A stretch of 64,000 nucleotides of DNA. Origin: Clostridium sp. KNHs214 (lineage in GTDB: Bacteria > Bacillota > Clostridia > Clostridiales > Clostridiaceae). The position numbers were made by a program, and so were the translations under genes. The notes below the pieces were generated by a model. It was not told the DNA's origin, did not search any database, and saw nothing but the letters and a program-made list of their open reading frames with translations. The stretch is taken from assembly GCF_000744935.1 (NCBI RefSeq), contig NZ_JQMW01000011.1, positions 744,001-808,000 of the forward strand, in the 5' to 3' direction. Shown piece by piece: positions 33,373 through 41,342 of the stretch (its first letter is position 1; each line of letters begins with the position of its first letter).

Positions 33373-34852
33373 TATTTTCAAATCCCCCTTTCTTAGACTT
33401 AATCTTAAAAATTAATCCTAAAATTTGCAACGCTATTAACGGTGTCATAGCAACCATAGCTATTACTCCAAATCCATCCACTAAAACGTTTGCTCCTTCC
33501 ACTGCTTCTGCTGCCCCCTGTGTATAAGCCAATATAAATGTAGCCGTCATGGGTCCTGACGCAACTCCCCCAGAGTCAAATGCAATACCTACGAATAGTT
33601 TTGGTGCAAAATAACTCAATGCAATTGATAATAAATATCCAGGAAGAAGATATTGCCATAGTTGCAACTCTGGAATTAGTATACGTATCACAGATAACGC
33701 AACCGCTATACCGACACCTATTGCCAAAGCAAACATAACAACACTTCTCTTTACATATCCGCTAGTAACACCCTCAATCTGATGTGTCAATACATAAACT
33801 GCTGGTTCTGCAAGTATTGTTACCACACCGAGTATAAAACCAACAAGTATAACATAAATTTTATTATCTAATGTAGCTATACTATATCCTATGATACTTC
33901 CAGCATCCATAAATCCAGCATTTACACCAACTAAAAATATAACCAATCCTATAAATGTAAACAGTACACCAAATAAGATCTTTCTCACCTCTCTCTTTGG
34001 CAATTTAAAAGATATTTTTTGAAAAGCAAGAAATAATACTAAGATAGGGAGTAATGCTATAATTACTTCAGTCCCTACTTTAGAAAATTCATGAATAAAT
34101 GGCGCTATAATAGATTCGGAAATTCCATCTGCTTCAAGATTCCCCGTGATTTCATCCGTTTTTGATATAATACTCATAATCATTACAGATATAATCGCTC
34201 CTGTTGATGCAATGGCTACTAGCCCAAAACTATCTTTTTCTGATGCTTTACTATCTTTTTTTAATTTTGAAACACCAATTGCCAGTGCCAGAATAAAAGG
34301 TACTGTCAATGCTCCGGTTGTTGCACCCGAGGCATCAAATGATATTGCCAAAAACTCGCGTGAGGTTATGCAAGCAAGTATGAAAATGATGCTGTATATT
34401 ATTGTTAATAATTTGTATAATGGAAAATTGTAAACGATTCTACCTAGACCTACCGCAAGCATGATTGCTATCCCTATAGATACAATCACTACGATACTTC
34501 CTTTTGATATTAAACCTGACGAAACGGAATCAACCTGTCCTGCTAAAATATGAAGATCCGGTTCTGCAACTGATATAAAAAAACCAAGTATTAAGCCAGC
34601 AATTACTACTAACCACAATTTATTAGTCTTAGCAAGCGCTCCGCCCATATTATTTCCTATTGGTGTAATTCCAATATCAACTCCAATTAGAAATATTGTT
34701 AAACCAATTATAAGAAATAAAGCACCTATCAAAAACCTTATAAATATTGGTGTTTCAAGAGGAGTTAACGTATAATTCAGTATTAACACAATTATTGTAA
34801 TTGGAATTACGGATAATAATACTTCTTTAAATTTAGAAATTAATACACTCAA
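33362..34852 (-). CDS. DUF1538 family membrane transporter, duplicated
   Basis: A 496-residue polytopic membrane protein with two DUF1538 halves: each has a LVVIAGLILGFFISVAEPD / ILVGFILGVVTILAEPA pattern with an AEP motif, then VSSGLISKGSIV / VTSGYVKRSVV, then an FDASGATTGALT / FDSGGVASGPMT motif. DUF1538 proteins have been linked to Na+/H+ antiport in other bacteria; I am only moderately sure of that link. The start is TTG at 34852 after AGAAAGGATGG. Operon: DUF1413 - DUF1538 - P-II, inside the mobile element. Confidence 0.88.
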   Translation of the reverse strand: MSVLISKFKEVLLSVIPITIIVLILNYTLTPLETPIFIRFLIGALFLIIGLTIFLIGVDIGITPIGNNMGGALAKTNKLWLVVIAGLILGFFISVAEPDLHILAGQVDSVSSGLISKGSIVVIVSIGIAIMLAVGLGRIVYNFPLYKLLTIIYSIIFILACITSREFLAISFDASGATTGALTVPFILALAIGVSKLKKDSKASEKDSFGLVAIASTGAIISVMIMSIISKTDEITGNLEADGISESIIAPFIHEFSKVGTEVIIALLPILVLFLAFQKISFKLPKREVRKILFGVLFTFIGLVIFLVGVNAGFMDAGSIIGYSIATLDNKIYVILVGFILGVVTILAEPAVYVLTHQIEGVTSGYVKRSVVMFALAIGVGIAVALSVIRILIPELQLWQYLLPGYLLSIALSYFAPKLFVGIAFDSGGVASGPMTATFILAYTQGAAEAVEGANVLVDGFGVIAMVAMTPLIALQILGLIFKIKSKKGGFENNGQ

Positions 34853-34928
34853 ATATTTTCCATCCTTTCTTAATATATGTTAAACATATTATCTGCATAT
34901 CTATCAGCAACAGATTAAATTGAAGATC

Positions 34929-35174
34929 TCATGAACTATATCTTGTTTTTTTATACTGTTGCTGGTGAGATGATGTTTTTTCAATTGCATAAAGATGACT
35001 TTTCCCTTGATTTACATAATTCAAGAACAAAGTTCCTAATAGAAGTCTGTCCTTCACTGCAATTCTATTCCATACATATCCCTTAAACAAATCCTTCACT
35101 AAGAATATCTCATCTTCATCCAAATTTTCAGTTTCTTTCACAGCTTCGTCTAATAATTCATTTACGTTAAACAT
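34929..35174 (-). CDS. DUF1413-like small protein
   Basis: An 81-residue soluble protein containing EIFLVKDLFKGYVWNRIAVKDRLLLGTLFLNYV, which resembles the DUF1413 pattern (a short domain of unknown function found near mobile elements and regulators). AAGGAGGA precedes the ATG. It is the first gene after a consensus promoter at 35221-35249 and is followed by the DUF1538 and P-II genes. Confidence 0.75.
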   Translation of the reverse strand: MFNVNELLDEAVKETENLDEDEIFLVKDLFKGYVWNRIAVKDRLLLGTLFLNYVNQGKSHLYAIEKTSSHQQQYKKTRYSS

Positions 35175-35220
35175 AAGACTCCTCCTTCTCTACATCATTA
35201 TAAAGCATGTTGTTAACACT

Positions 35221-35249
35221 ATTGTATATGTGATGCGAAAATATGTCAA
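35221..35249 (-). promoter_or_regulatory. Promoter of the DUF1413-DUF1538-P-II operon
   Basis: TTGACA (35244-35249), exactly 17 bp, TACAAT (35221-35226). A GTGTTAAC palindrome-like string follows at the expected start. Confidence 0.65.
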
Positions 35250-35284
35250 CTTTTAAAAATACAGATATGCAATCTTATGCTAAA

Positions 35285-35310
35285 ATACCCCAGATTTTTT
35301 TCTGAGGTAC
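35285..35310 (-). terminator. Terminator of the mobilization operon
   Basis: TACCTCAGA-loop-TCTGGGGTA followed by TTTTAG on the minus strand, just after the relaxase gene. It isolates the relaxase operon from the cargo operon. Confidence 0.6.
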
Positions 35311-35322
35311 TTTACTTTTTTA

Positions 35323-36699
35323 TTACCTTCTTCTATACCTCCTGTAAATCTCATCCTGCATTACTTTCATCTGCTGTTCTACCACATCTATATTCTCGGC
35401 CAACTGATTCAGCGTCCCAATTCGATTCTCTGAACAAATCTCATCCTTTAAATTCTCTGCCCTGTATATCGCCTTTGTGTCTACATTGCGAAATGCTTCT
35501 AACATGTAATTATATCCACCCGGATCATCTCGAAATACTGGAGCAACTTCTCCTTTGCTTGTATTCCATCTCATCAGTCGAGGGAACCAGCAGAATCCTT
35601 CCTGTACTATTTCCTTAAAGGATAATAGTAACTGTCCTAGTGTTGATAGGAAACTTCGAAAAGAGTTTCCGGCAGTAATGTTTCCTCCCTTTTCTACTGT
35701 ATTTGCAAATTCCTCAATATCTGGTTGTAGAGGTAAATAAGAATGAATCATTTGCTTTACAACATCTAGTAATTCCAGAAAAGAACATTTTTGTTTTAAT
35801 TCTTCATCCGTAATTTCCAGCACCCACTTCTTTGTTTCCAGCTGTGTATCCAGTGATTCAACCATCTTCTTTTTATCCGTCAGTTCTGATTGGATTTCTT
35901 CATCCATTTCATCATATTGGAGTTTCAAATCAGTTAATTTCTGTCTAGCTGAATCAACTGAGGTTTCTAGTATCTGCTTCTCTGATTCCATCTTTTGAAG
36001 ATTTTGAAGCTCCTGTTGTACCTTATACTCTGCTACCGACAAATCATGATTCCTGCCTTTTTTCTTATCCCCAATTATTTCATGAATGTTATATCTAAAG
36101 CAGGATCTTGCTTCTTCTCGAAGTTTATCTTGTAGTACAACCGACAAGGTTGATGGTGTAAATACATTTCGTTTTGAAACCTTCTTTGACAATCCTTTCT
36201 TTGTACCTCTCCATACAGGAACTCCTACCACGTGCATATGTGGACTAGCTTCATCAAAGTGAATTACAGCGTTGGCTACTTTGAAATCTGGCAGAAACTC
36301 TTGTAATCTGGAAAGTACATATCGGTAAACATTGTACATTCTATCTTTACTATCTTCATGCTCTTCCCAAAACTCCTTATCCCCACATTGGAAAATAATT
36401 TCAACTGCCATATCCTGATCCAGTTTTGCAACATGTTCAAAATAATCATCAATTCTTCGTTCTGGTCGTCTTTGCTTTTCGTTGTATTCTCGGACGGCTT
36501 CGTCAAATTCTTGCTGGTAAATATTTCTTACATCCTGATATAGATTATCAGTTCCTTCTAGTAGTATAATATTTTCAGAACTGTAACCATCGGATTTGTA
36601 TTTACGAAGATTATGCTTTGCCACTCCTTGCAATTTACTCTTACTTGTAATTGCACTTTTACCATTACTGATATGTGCTGAATAGGAAACGCTACCCAT
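35323..36699 (-). CDS. MobV-family relaxase (plasmid recombination enzyme)
   Basis: A 458-residue Mob/Pre protein. The N-terminal relaxase domain carries the metal-binding string HFDEASPHMHVVGVP (about residues 146-160), the MobV histidine motif, preceded by the conserved SAHISNGKSAI-type start and an RNIYQQEFDEAVREYNEKQ region. Residues ~215-300 form a long coiled coil (QELQNLQKMESEKQ). It nicks at oriT so that a helper conjugative system can transfer the element. AGGAGGAGAA precedes the ATG. Downstream of the RepA-like gene on the same strand. Confidence 0.93.
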   Translation of the reverse strand: MGSVSYSAHISNGKSAITSKSKLQGVAKHNLRKYKSDGYSSENIILLEGTDNLYQDVRNIYQQEFDEAVREYNEKQRRPERRIDDYFEHVAKLDQDMAVEIIFQCGDKEFWEEHEDSKDRMYNVYRYVLSRLQEFLPDFKVANAVIHFDEASPHMHVVGVPVWRGTKKGLSKKVSKRNVFTPSTLSVVLQDKLREEARSCFRYNIHEIIGDKKKGRNHDLSVAEYKVQQELQNLQKMESEKQILETSVDSARQKLTDLKLQYDEMDEEIQSELTDKKKMVESLDTQLETKKWVLEITDEELKQKCSFLELLDVVKQMIHSYLPLQPDIEEFANTVEKGGNITAGNSFRSFLSTLGQLLLSFKEIVQEGFCWFPRLMRWNTSKGEVAPVFRDDPGGYNYMLEAFRNVDTKAIYRAENLKDEICSENRIGTLNQLAENIDVVEQQMKVMQDEIYRRYRRR

Positions 36700-36721
36700 A
36701 GATGTTCTCCTCCTTTATCTG

Positions 36722-36840
36722 TTGTTCCGCCGGAGAAATGCTTGTTATCATCTTAGCCTTGCCGAAGATGATAACCCCCTAGCAGTTTTGGCAAGCCATA
36801 ACTGCGGTGGCTCTCCGAGGGTTATATTGCTACTCGCAAG
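36722..36840. other. Candidate oriT
   Basis: The intergenic region just upstream of the relaxase gene contains GTTATCATCTTAGCCTTGCC with its inverted partner GAAGATGATAAC, then CCCCCTAGCAGTTTTGGCAAG and a partial inverted GCCATAACTGC. Position beside mob and stem-loops next to a CTAGGGGG string fit an origin of transfer, but no nick site can be fixed by eye. Confidence 0.45.
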
Positions 36841-36924
36841 AGTTTAATAGTCTGTTTCTTTAGGATTGCAAATTCTAAACTCTTTTCAAGAATTTAGAAT
36901 CCGCTTTTCCTAGAAGATAGACTG

Positions 36925-37926
36925 TTAAACTCTTTTCTTCGGCATACTCCATATCCAATATTGTTTACCGTCCGACTGCTTTCTTTTATCTGCTATAATT
37001 CCCAATTTCTTCTTTGCTGCTAGTAAGGTATTCCGTTTAATTCCCTGACTAGCTGCATCTTCTTCAATCTGATTAGAAGAGACTTCGGATACGGTCTTGA
37101 AATACTCTGTGATAAAAGAAATCGCTATATCGAACTTCTTTTTCCCTCTCCCCTCCTGTCCACTTAGCAATTCATCTACGGTTATGTCATAAGCTCCAAT
37201 ACACTCAAATCCATTACCTTCTACTAATTCAAATCCTATAGCATCTCCAGCTGGTGCCAGACTTGATTTATCTTGTGCCATAATTCTGATGTTTGGTTTA
37301 TCTTTAAGCCTTGCTACTAGAAGGACGCTTCTAGCAGTTGCCTGAATATCAATTGACCCAAGTCCCCGGTACGTTGATTTTGTGCCCGATGCCTTGTTCA
37401 TGTGACCGATAAGAATAATGGCACATTGATATTTGTCTGCAATCGCTCCCAATCTTTTAAGTACTGGACGGATTTCGTTTGCTCTGTGCATATCTACCGT
37501 TGCACCGATATATGCCTGAATTGGATCTAGGATAATTAGCTTCGCCTTTGTCTCAATGATTGCTTGCTCCAATCGTTCATCACTCATGGTCAGCTCTTTT
37601 TCCGATTCATCAATGACTCGGATTTTGGAACAATCCGCTCCAGCCTGTTCCAATCTCGGCTTTATCGTATCCTCAAGTCCATCCTCTGCTGTCTGATAGA
37701 TTACCGACATTGGTTCATATGGAACATCATCCGTACAGGGAAGTGGTAATCCCTTACTTAGTAGTGCTGCGATCTTAAGTATTAAGGTTGTCTTACCCTC
37801 CCCCGGATCTCCTTCAATTACGGTAATCTTTCCAAACGGAATATATGGATACCATAGCCAACTGACTTCTTTTGATATCACGTCCTCCATATGGATTAAC
37901 TTTAATTCTGTCTTTGTTTCGTTCAT
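36925..37926 (-). CDS. RepA-like AAA ATPase of a mobile element
   Basis: A 333-residue RecA/DnaB-fold ATPase (AAA_25 type, related to plasmid RepA helicases). Walker A GDPGEGKTTL (about residue 38), Walker B LIILDPIQAYIG (about 130), and STYRGLGSIDIQATARSVLLVAR near 182 typical of this group. The C-terminal ~70 residues look like a winged-helix DNA-binding part. It probably helps the excised circle to replicate. AGGAGG precedes the ATG; a candidate antisense RNA covers its leader. Confidence 0.88.
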   Translation of the reverse strand: MNETKTELKLIHMEDVISKEVSWLWYPYIPFGKITVIEGDPGEGKTTLILKIAALLSKGLPLPCTDDVPYEPMSVIYQTAEDGLEDTIKPRLEQAGADCSKIRVIDESEKELTMSDERLEQAIIETKAKLIILDPIQAYIGATVDMHRANEIRPVLKRLGAIADKYQCAIILIGHMNKASGTKSTYRGLGSIDIQATARSVLLVARLKDKPNIRIMAQDKSSLAPAGDAIGFELVEGNGFECIGAYDITVDELLSGQEGRGKKKFDIAISFITEYFKTVSEVSSNQIEEDAASQGIKRNTLLAAKKKLGIIADKRKQSDGKQYWIWSMPKKRV

Positions 37927-37962
37927 TGCTATTTCCTCCTGTTATGTGTCCAAATGTTCTGT

Positions 37963-37991
37963 TTGTCAGTAGCAGGAGCTAATGATATAAT
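37963..37991 (+). promoter_or_regulatory. Promoter of candidate antisense RNA
   Basis: TTGTCA (37963-37968), 17 bp, TATAAT (37986-37991) on the plus strand, opposite in direction to the surrounding genes. Confidence 0.65.
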
Positions 37992-37997
37992 CATACT

Positions 37998-38070
37998 TGT
38001 GAGATAAGATAATCGTTAGCTCTGCTACAATTATCTTCTAGTCCTGACCCTGCACGGTTAGGACTTTTTT
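37998..38070 (+). ncRNA. Candidate antisense (ctRNA-like) regulator of the RepA-like gene
   Basis: A consensus promoter is followed about 50 bp later by the terminator AGTCCTGACC...GGTTAGGACT plus six T (38040-38070), giving an RNA of about 73 nt. It contains a stem-loop AAGATAAT...ATTATCTT. It is antisense to the leader of the RepA-like mRNA, and GTAGCAGGAGCTAA / TTAGCTCTGCTAC around it would let that leader refold. This is the layout of plasmid copy-control countertranscripts. Confidence 0.6.
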
Positions 38071-38115
38071 GTTTTATCACCCTCATGGCAACCACCTCCT
38101 TTCCTTTGTCTACGG

Positions 38116-38358
38116 TTACACTGCCATTTCTACCGGTCTGAAGTATCCTGTCTCTTCCCAAACCTTTCGATCTGGGCAGTAGTAGTTAAATTCTTTGGAA
38201 TCTTCTAGTTTCAGAACATATCCGAAATTCAGAATTCCCTGTTGTAACCCTACCCTGACATACTGTGGATCTTTCCCAATCGCTTTCGCAATCTCTATGA
38301 TTGGAACATTCCTTCCGGTAAATGGCGGAAGTTCTACTTGATAAATCTTTTCCGCCAT
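38116..38358 (-). CDS. Small DNA-binding-like protein (excisionase-like)
   Basis: An ~80-residue protein. PIIEIAKAIGKDPQYVRVGLQQGILNFGYV resembles the helix-turn-helix of excisionase or MerR-like small proteins carried by Firmicute integrative elements. The start is set at ATG 38358 (MAEKIYQ), six bases after AGGGGGTG. First gene of the leftward operon with the RepA-like and Mob genes. A role in excision is inference. Confidence 0.75.
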   Translation of the reverse strand: MAEKIYQVELPPFTGRNVPIIEIAKAIGKDPQYVRVGLQQGILNFGYVLKLEDSKEFNYYCPDRKVWEETGYFRPVEMAV

Positions 38359-38383
38359 AGATATCACCCCCTGTAATTCTATT

Positions 38384-38400
38384 AGAGCATTTCTTGCTCT
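38384..38400. promoter_or_regulatory. Operator-like inverted repeat
   Basis: AGAGCA-TTTCT-TGCTCT just downstream of the leftward promoter, with another half-site (AGAGCA on the minus strand, about 38432-38437) in the promoter spacer. Possible target of the divergently encoded XRE protein. Confidence 0.45.
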
Positions 38401-38413
38401 GTTTATGTTGTGT

Positions 38414-38442
38414 ATTATACAGACCTTTTATTGCTCTGTCAA
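38414..38442 (-). promoter_or_regulatory. Leftward promoter of the element's rep-mob operon
   Basis: TTGACA (38437-38442), 17 bp, TATAAT (38414-38419): a full consensus sigma-A promoter, probably kept silent by a repressor. Confidence 0.75.
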
Positions 38443-38565
38443 TAGTTTTAAATTTAATGTTTACTTTCTCATTTTAGTATGTTATATTCTTACTATAGTA
38501 GCAAAGTTCGAACATATGTATCAGACATTGCGAAAATGCCTATTCAGGCAGAATGGAGGTCAATC

Positions 38566-38997
38566 ATGACTACAGGTAAAAAAATTAAGTTAATCCGTAC
38601 ATTTCGTGGATTAACACAAAAAGAGTTGGGAGATAAAGCAGGGATTCATGAAGTTGCTATCCGCAAATATGAATTAGGTAAAAACACCCCAAAGCCAGAC
38701 CAGTTACGTAAGATTGCAGATGCACTCAATGTAAATGTCAATTCACTTGCTGAATTTGATATACAGGCAGATGGGGATGTATTACCTTTACTATTTGCTA
38801 TTGATGAAGTATTTGATGTGAAATTAAGAGACTTGAATGGAGAACCAGGTATTTTCTTTGAAGATAAGAGCCTTATCCAGTTTCTAAAAGACTGGCAGGC
38901 TATGAAAGAATTATTGGAATCTGGTAGTCAGACGAATGACAATTATGATATTTGGAAGACAATCAGACCAAGTGTTACCAAGGTCATTCATGATTAG
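38566..38997 (+). CDS. XRE-family helix-turn-helix regulator
   Basis: A 143-residue protein with an N-terminal Cro/C1-type HTH (GKKIKLIRTFRGLTQKELGDKAGIHEVAIRKYE, about residues 4-36) and an acidic C-terminal part of unknown function. The start is ATG 38566 with GGAGG six bases upstream; the frame is open further upstream but without an RBS. Divergent from the rep-mob operon and just before the integrase gene. Likely controls excision and transfer. Confidence 0.88.
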   Translation: MTTGKKIKLIRTFRGLTQKELGDKAGIHEVAIRKYELGKNTPKPDQLRKIADALNVNVNSLAEFDIQADGDVLPLLFAIDEVFDVKLRDLNGEPGIFFEDKSLIQFLKDWQAMKELLESGSQTNDNYDIWKTIRPSVTKVIHD

Positions 38998-39071
38998 TGA
39001 TATCCATTTTTACTACGGTATTATTCTGCATTGCAGATTTTACAAATAAATATACGAAAGGAATGGTGCGA

Positions 39072-40127
39072 ATGAAGTTACCAAATGGCTACGGAAGTGT
39101 GACAAAGCTTTCCGGAAAACGCCGAAATCCTTACGCTGTCAAAAAATCCGTTGGTTGGCATTATGACAAAGCGAAGGATAAACAAGTAAGAGATTACATT
39201 ATTATCGGATATGCCCCAACCAAGGCAGAAGGACTACAGATGCTTGCCGATTATAACAAGAATCCTTTTGATCTTAAAGCTGCTAAGATGACCTTTTCCG
39301 ATGTTTACGAAGAATGGTCAAAGCGAAAATATGCATCTGTATCAGAATCCAATGTAAAGGGTTATATTGCCTCCTATAAGGCTTGCAGTTCACTTTACAA
39401 CAAAGTATTTAAAGATTTGAAACTGGTTGACTTGCAAGAAGTTATTGATACCTGTGGAAAGAATTTTCCAACCTTAAAGAAGATAAAAGTCCTCTTTAAT
39501 CAGCTGTATGACTTCGCATTGAAAAACGATATTTGCAACAAGGATTATTCTTCTTTTGTGGATATTCTTCAATACAAAGACCGTAATCCAAACAAGTATG
39601 ACCGTAACAAATTTGACAAAGAAGAAATTACCCGAATATGGGAACAGAAAGAGGACAAGTATTATCAGATTATCCTTATGCTCTTGTATAACGGAGTTCG
39701 AATTTCTGAATTATTGGACTTGAAGAAGGAGAATGTTCATCTAGATGAGCAATACTTTGATGTAATCAGTAGTAAGACAGAGAATGGTATCCGTAAAGTA
39801 CCAATAGCCGATAAAGTCCTTCCTTTCTATCAGTCATGGTTTGATTCTTTACCTGATTGCGAATACCTGCTTCATACGGAAGATGGTAAGCACTTTAAGT
39901 ACAGGAATTATTATGACAGCTACTTCCAGCCTTTGATGGAACAGCTAAAGATTGACCGTACACCTCACTGTTGTAGACATACCTGTATATCTATGTTAGC
40001 GGAAGCTGGTGTAGATCAGACGATTATCAAAAAGATTGTAGGGCACTCTGGGGCAATGACACTGACAGAGAAAGTTTATACTCACTTTGATATTAAGGAG
40101 CTAGTCGATGCGATTAATAAGATATAA
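39072..40127 (+). CDS. int: Tyrosine-type site-specific integrase
   Basis: A ~351-residue phage-type integrase: N-terminal arm/SAM-like region, then the catalytic domain with Arg in YNGVRISELLDL (about 232), HxxR as PHCCRHTCISML (about 305), a late His in IVGHSGAMT and the nucleophile Tyr in EKVYTHFD (about 340). The start at ATG 39072 follows AAAGGAATGGTGCGA. The gene ends about 220 bp from the rpsI att core, with TGTTGCACAC arm-type repeats in between. Catalyses integration and excision of the element. Confidence 0.95.
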   Translation: MKLPNGYGSVTKLSGKRRNPYAVKKSVGWHYDKAKDKQVRDYIIIGYAPTKAEGLQMLADYNKNPFDLKAAKMTFSDVYEEWSKRKYASVSESNVKGYIASYKACSSLYNKVFKDLKLVDLQEVIDTCGKNFPTLKKIKVLFNQLYDFALKNDICNKDYSSFVDILQYKDRNPNKYDRNKFDKEEITRIWEQKEDKYYQIILMLLYNGVRISELLDLKKENVHLDEQYFDVISSKTENGIRKVPIADKVLPFYQSWFDSLPDCEYLLHTEDGKHFKYRNYYDSYFQPLMEQLKIDRTPHCCRHTCISMLAEAGVDQTIIKKIVGHSGAMTLTEKVYTHFDIKELVDAINKI

Positions 40128-40221
40128 CGAGAACGGAAAGGAAAGTCCTATCAAAAAGAAAAGGACACTTTCCAGCAAATCGCTTCACTGAAAAATGTCC
40201 TACTATTATTTCTAATGTTTT

Positions 40222-40323
40222 TGTTGCACACCTGTTGCAAACGTGTTGCACACGGAGTAATTTCCAGTGCGTTTGACAACATTCCACAACGTCTGTAATC
40301 CTTGTAAAATCGGGCTTTTCTTG
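40222..40323. other. Integrase arm-site region at the rpsI end
   Basis: Two direct TGTTGCACAC copies (40222-40231, 40244-40253) and CTTGTAAAATCGGGCTTTTC at 40301-40320. Matching strings stand near the other end at 32584-32593 (TGTTGCACAC) and inverted at 32546-32568. Confidence 0.6.
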
Positions 40324-40343
40324 ATAAATGCGTTGACCGCTTT

Positions 40344-40736
40344 TTATCTCTTTGAGAATTGTGGAGCTCTTCTTGCTTTTTTAAGACCATATTTCTTTCT
40401 TTCTTTCATTCTTGGGTCTCTTGTTATGAATCCAGCTTTCTTAAGTTCTGGTTTCAAGTTTTCATCAACTTTTACCAAAGCTCTTGATATACCATGTCTT
40501 ATTGCTCCAGCTTGACCTGTAAATCCACCACCATGTACATTAACTAATACATCATATTTTTCTTTTGTTCCAGTTAATACTAGTGGTTGGTTTACTATAA
40601 ATTTTAAAGTATCTAATCCAAAGTAATCATCCATGTCTCTTTTATTTACAGTTACTTTACCTTCTCCTGGTACAAGTATAACTCTTGCTATTGATTTTTT
40701 TCTTCTTCCTGTTCCCTGATATTGAACCTTAGCCAT
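40344..40736 (-). CDS. rpsI: 30S ribosomal protein S9
   Basis: The 130-residue S9: [19 protein letters not shown] at the N-terminus, [19 protein letters not shown] in the middle, [16 protein letters not shown] at the end. The start at 40736 follows AAGGAGGATATGAA. Its last codons (Ser-Lys-Arg) form the attachment site of the mobile element. The reading frame is preserved, but the stop codon (TAA) now comes from the element rather than the inferred original TAG. Confidence 0.97.
   Translation of the reverse strand: MAKVQYQGTGRRKKSIARVILVPGEGKVTVNKRDMDDYFGLDTLKFIVNQPLVLTGTKEKYDVLVNVHGGGFTGQAGAIRHGISRALVKVDENLKPELKKAGFITRDPRMKERKKYGLKKARRAPQFSKR
40345..40354. other. Attachment site core within rpsI
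   Basis: TATCTCTTTG, identical to 32521-32530, covering the end of the S9 coding sequence. Confidence 0.75.
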
Positions 40737-40760
40737 TTCATATCCTCCTTCCGCTTCCAA

Positions 40761-41195
40761 TTAGTATCTTAATTCTAATACTTCTGGTTTTTGAGCTTGA
40801 TTATCGTGCTCTTCGCCTCTGTATACTTTTAATTTAGTTAGCATTTGACGACCTAATGGACCGCTTGGAAGCATTCTTCTAACAGCTTCTTGAAAAACAA
40901 ATTCTGGTTTTTTAGCTATTGCATCTTTGTATGGTATTTCCTTTAATCCACCTGGATATAATGAATGGTGTCTTAACATTTTTTGCTCAAGTTTCTTTCC
41001 TGTTAAAAGAATCTTGTCAGCGTTTAAAACTATTACATAATCTCCTGTATCAACATTAGGAGTATATGTAGGTTTATTTTTTCCTCTTAATATTGATGCT
41101 ATTTGGCTAGCAGCTCTACCTAGTGGTTTTCCTGCTACATCTATTACATACCATTTTCTTTCAACTTCTTGCGGTTTTGCAATATATGATTTCAT
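40761..41195 (-). CDS. rplM: 50S ribosomal protein L13
   Basis: The ~144-residue L13: [76 protein letters not shown]. Two adjacent ATGs (41198, 41195) are possible; the second gives better spacing from GGAGG and the usual MKSYIAKP start. Operon with rpsI, 24 bp apart. Confidence 0.97.
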   Translation of the reverse strand: MKSYIAKPQEVERKWYVIDVAGKPLGRAASQIASILRGKNKPTYTPNVDTGDYVIVLNADKILLTGKKLEQKMLRHHSLYPGGLKEIPYKDAIAKKPEFVFQEAVRRMLPSGPLGRQMLTKLKVYRGEEHDNQAQKPEVLELRY

Positions 41196-41204
41196 CATTT
41201 TCCC

Positions 41205-41282
41205 TCCCTAAAAAGTCTTCTTGTTGTATTTCGTTCTATCATGAAGATCCGGGGCTAGTGGATCTTATATGCAATACAAACT
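41205..41282 (-). promoter_or_regulatory. Candidate L13 leader RNA
   Basis: The rplM 5' UTR contains the stem AAGATCCACTAGCCCCGGATCTT followed by an apparently structured stretch up to the RBS. Firmicutes carry an autoregulatory L13 leader at this position; assignment here is by position and the hairpin. Confidence 0.55.
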
Positions 41283-41288
41283 TCTTAT

Positions 41289-41317
41289 ATTATAATACAT
41301 TCTCCCGGGCGTGTCAA
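41289..41317 (-). promoter_or_regulatory. Promoter of rplM-rpsI
   Basis: TTGACA (41312-41317), 17 bp, TATAAT (41289-41294): a perfect sigma-A promoter. Confidence 0.85.
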
Positions 41318-41342
41318 CGACTATATGCTCTATAAATAATTT

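Larger units (their letters stand above)
32521..40354. mobile_element. Integrative mobilizable element inserted in the 3' end of rpsI
   Basis: The 10-bp string TATCTCTTTG occurs at both ends (32521-32530 and 40345-40354) and encodes the last residues of ribosomal protein S9. Just inside the ends are inverted copies of CTTGTAnnnnCGGGCTTTTC (32546-32568 and 40301-40323) and TGTTGCACAC repeats, likely integrase arm sites. The content fits an element that moves with help: tyrosine integrase, XRE regulator, RepA-like ATPase, MobV relaxase, but no conjugation machinery. The genes inside are visibly less AT-rich than their neighbours. About 7.8 kb. Confidence 0.85.
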
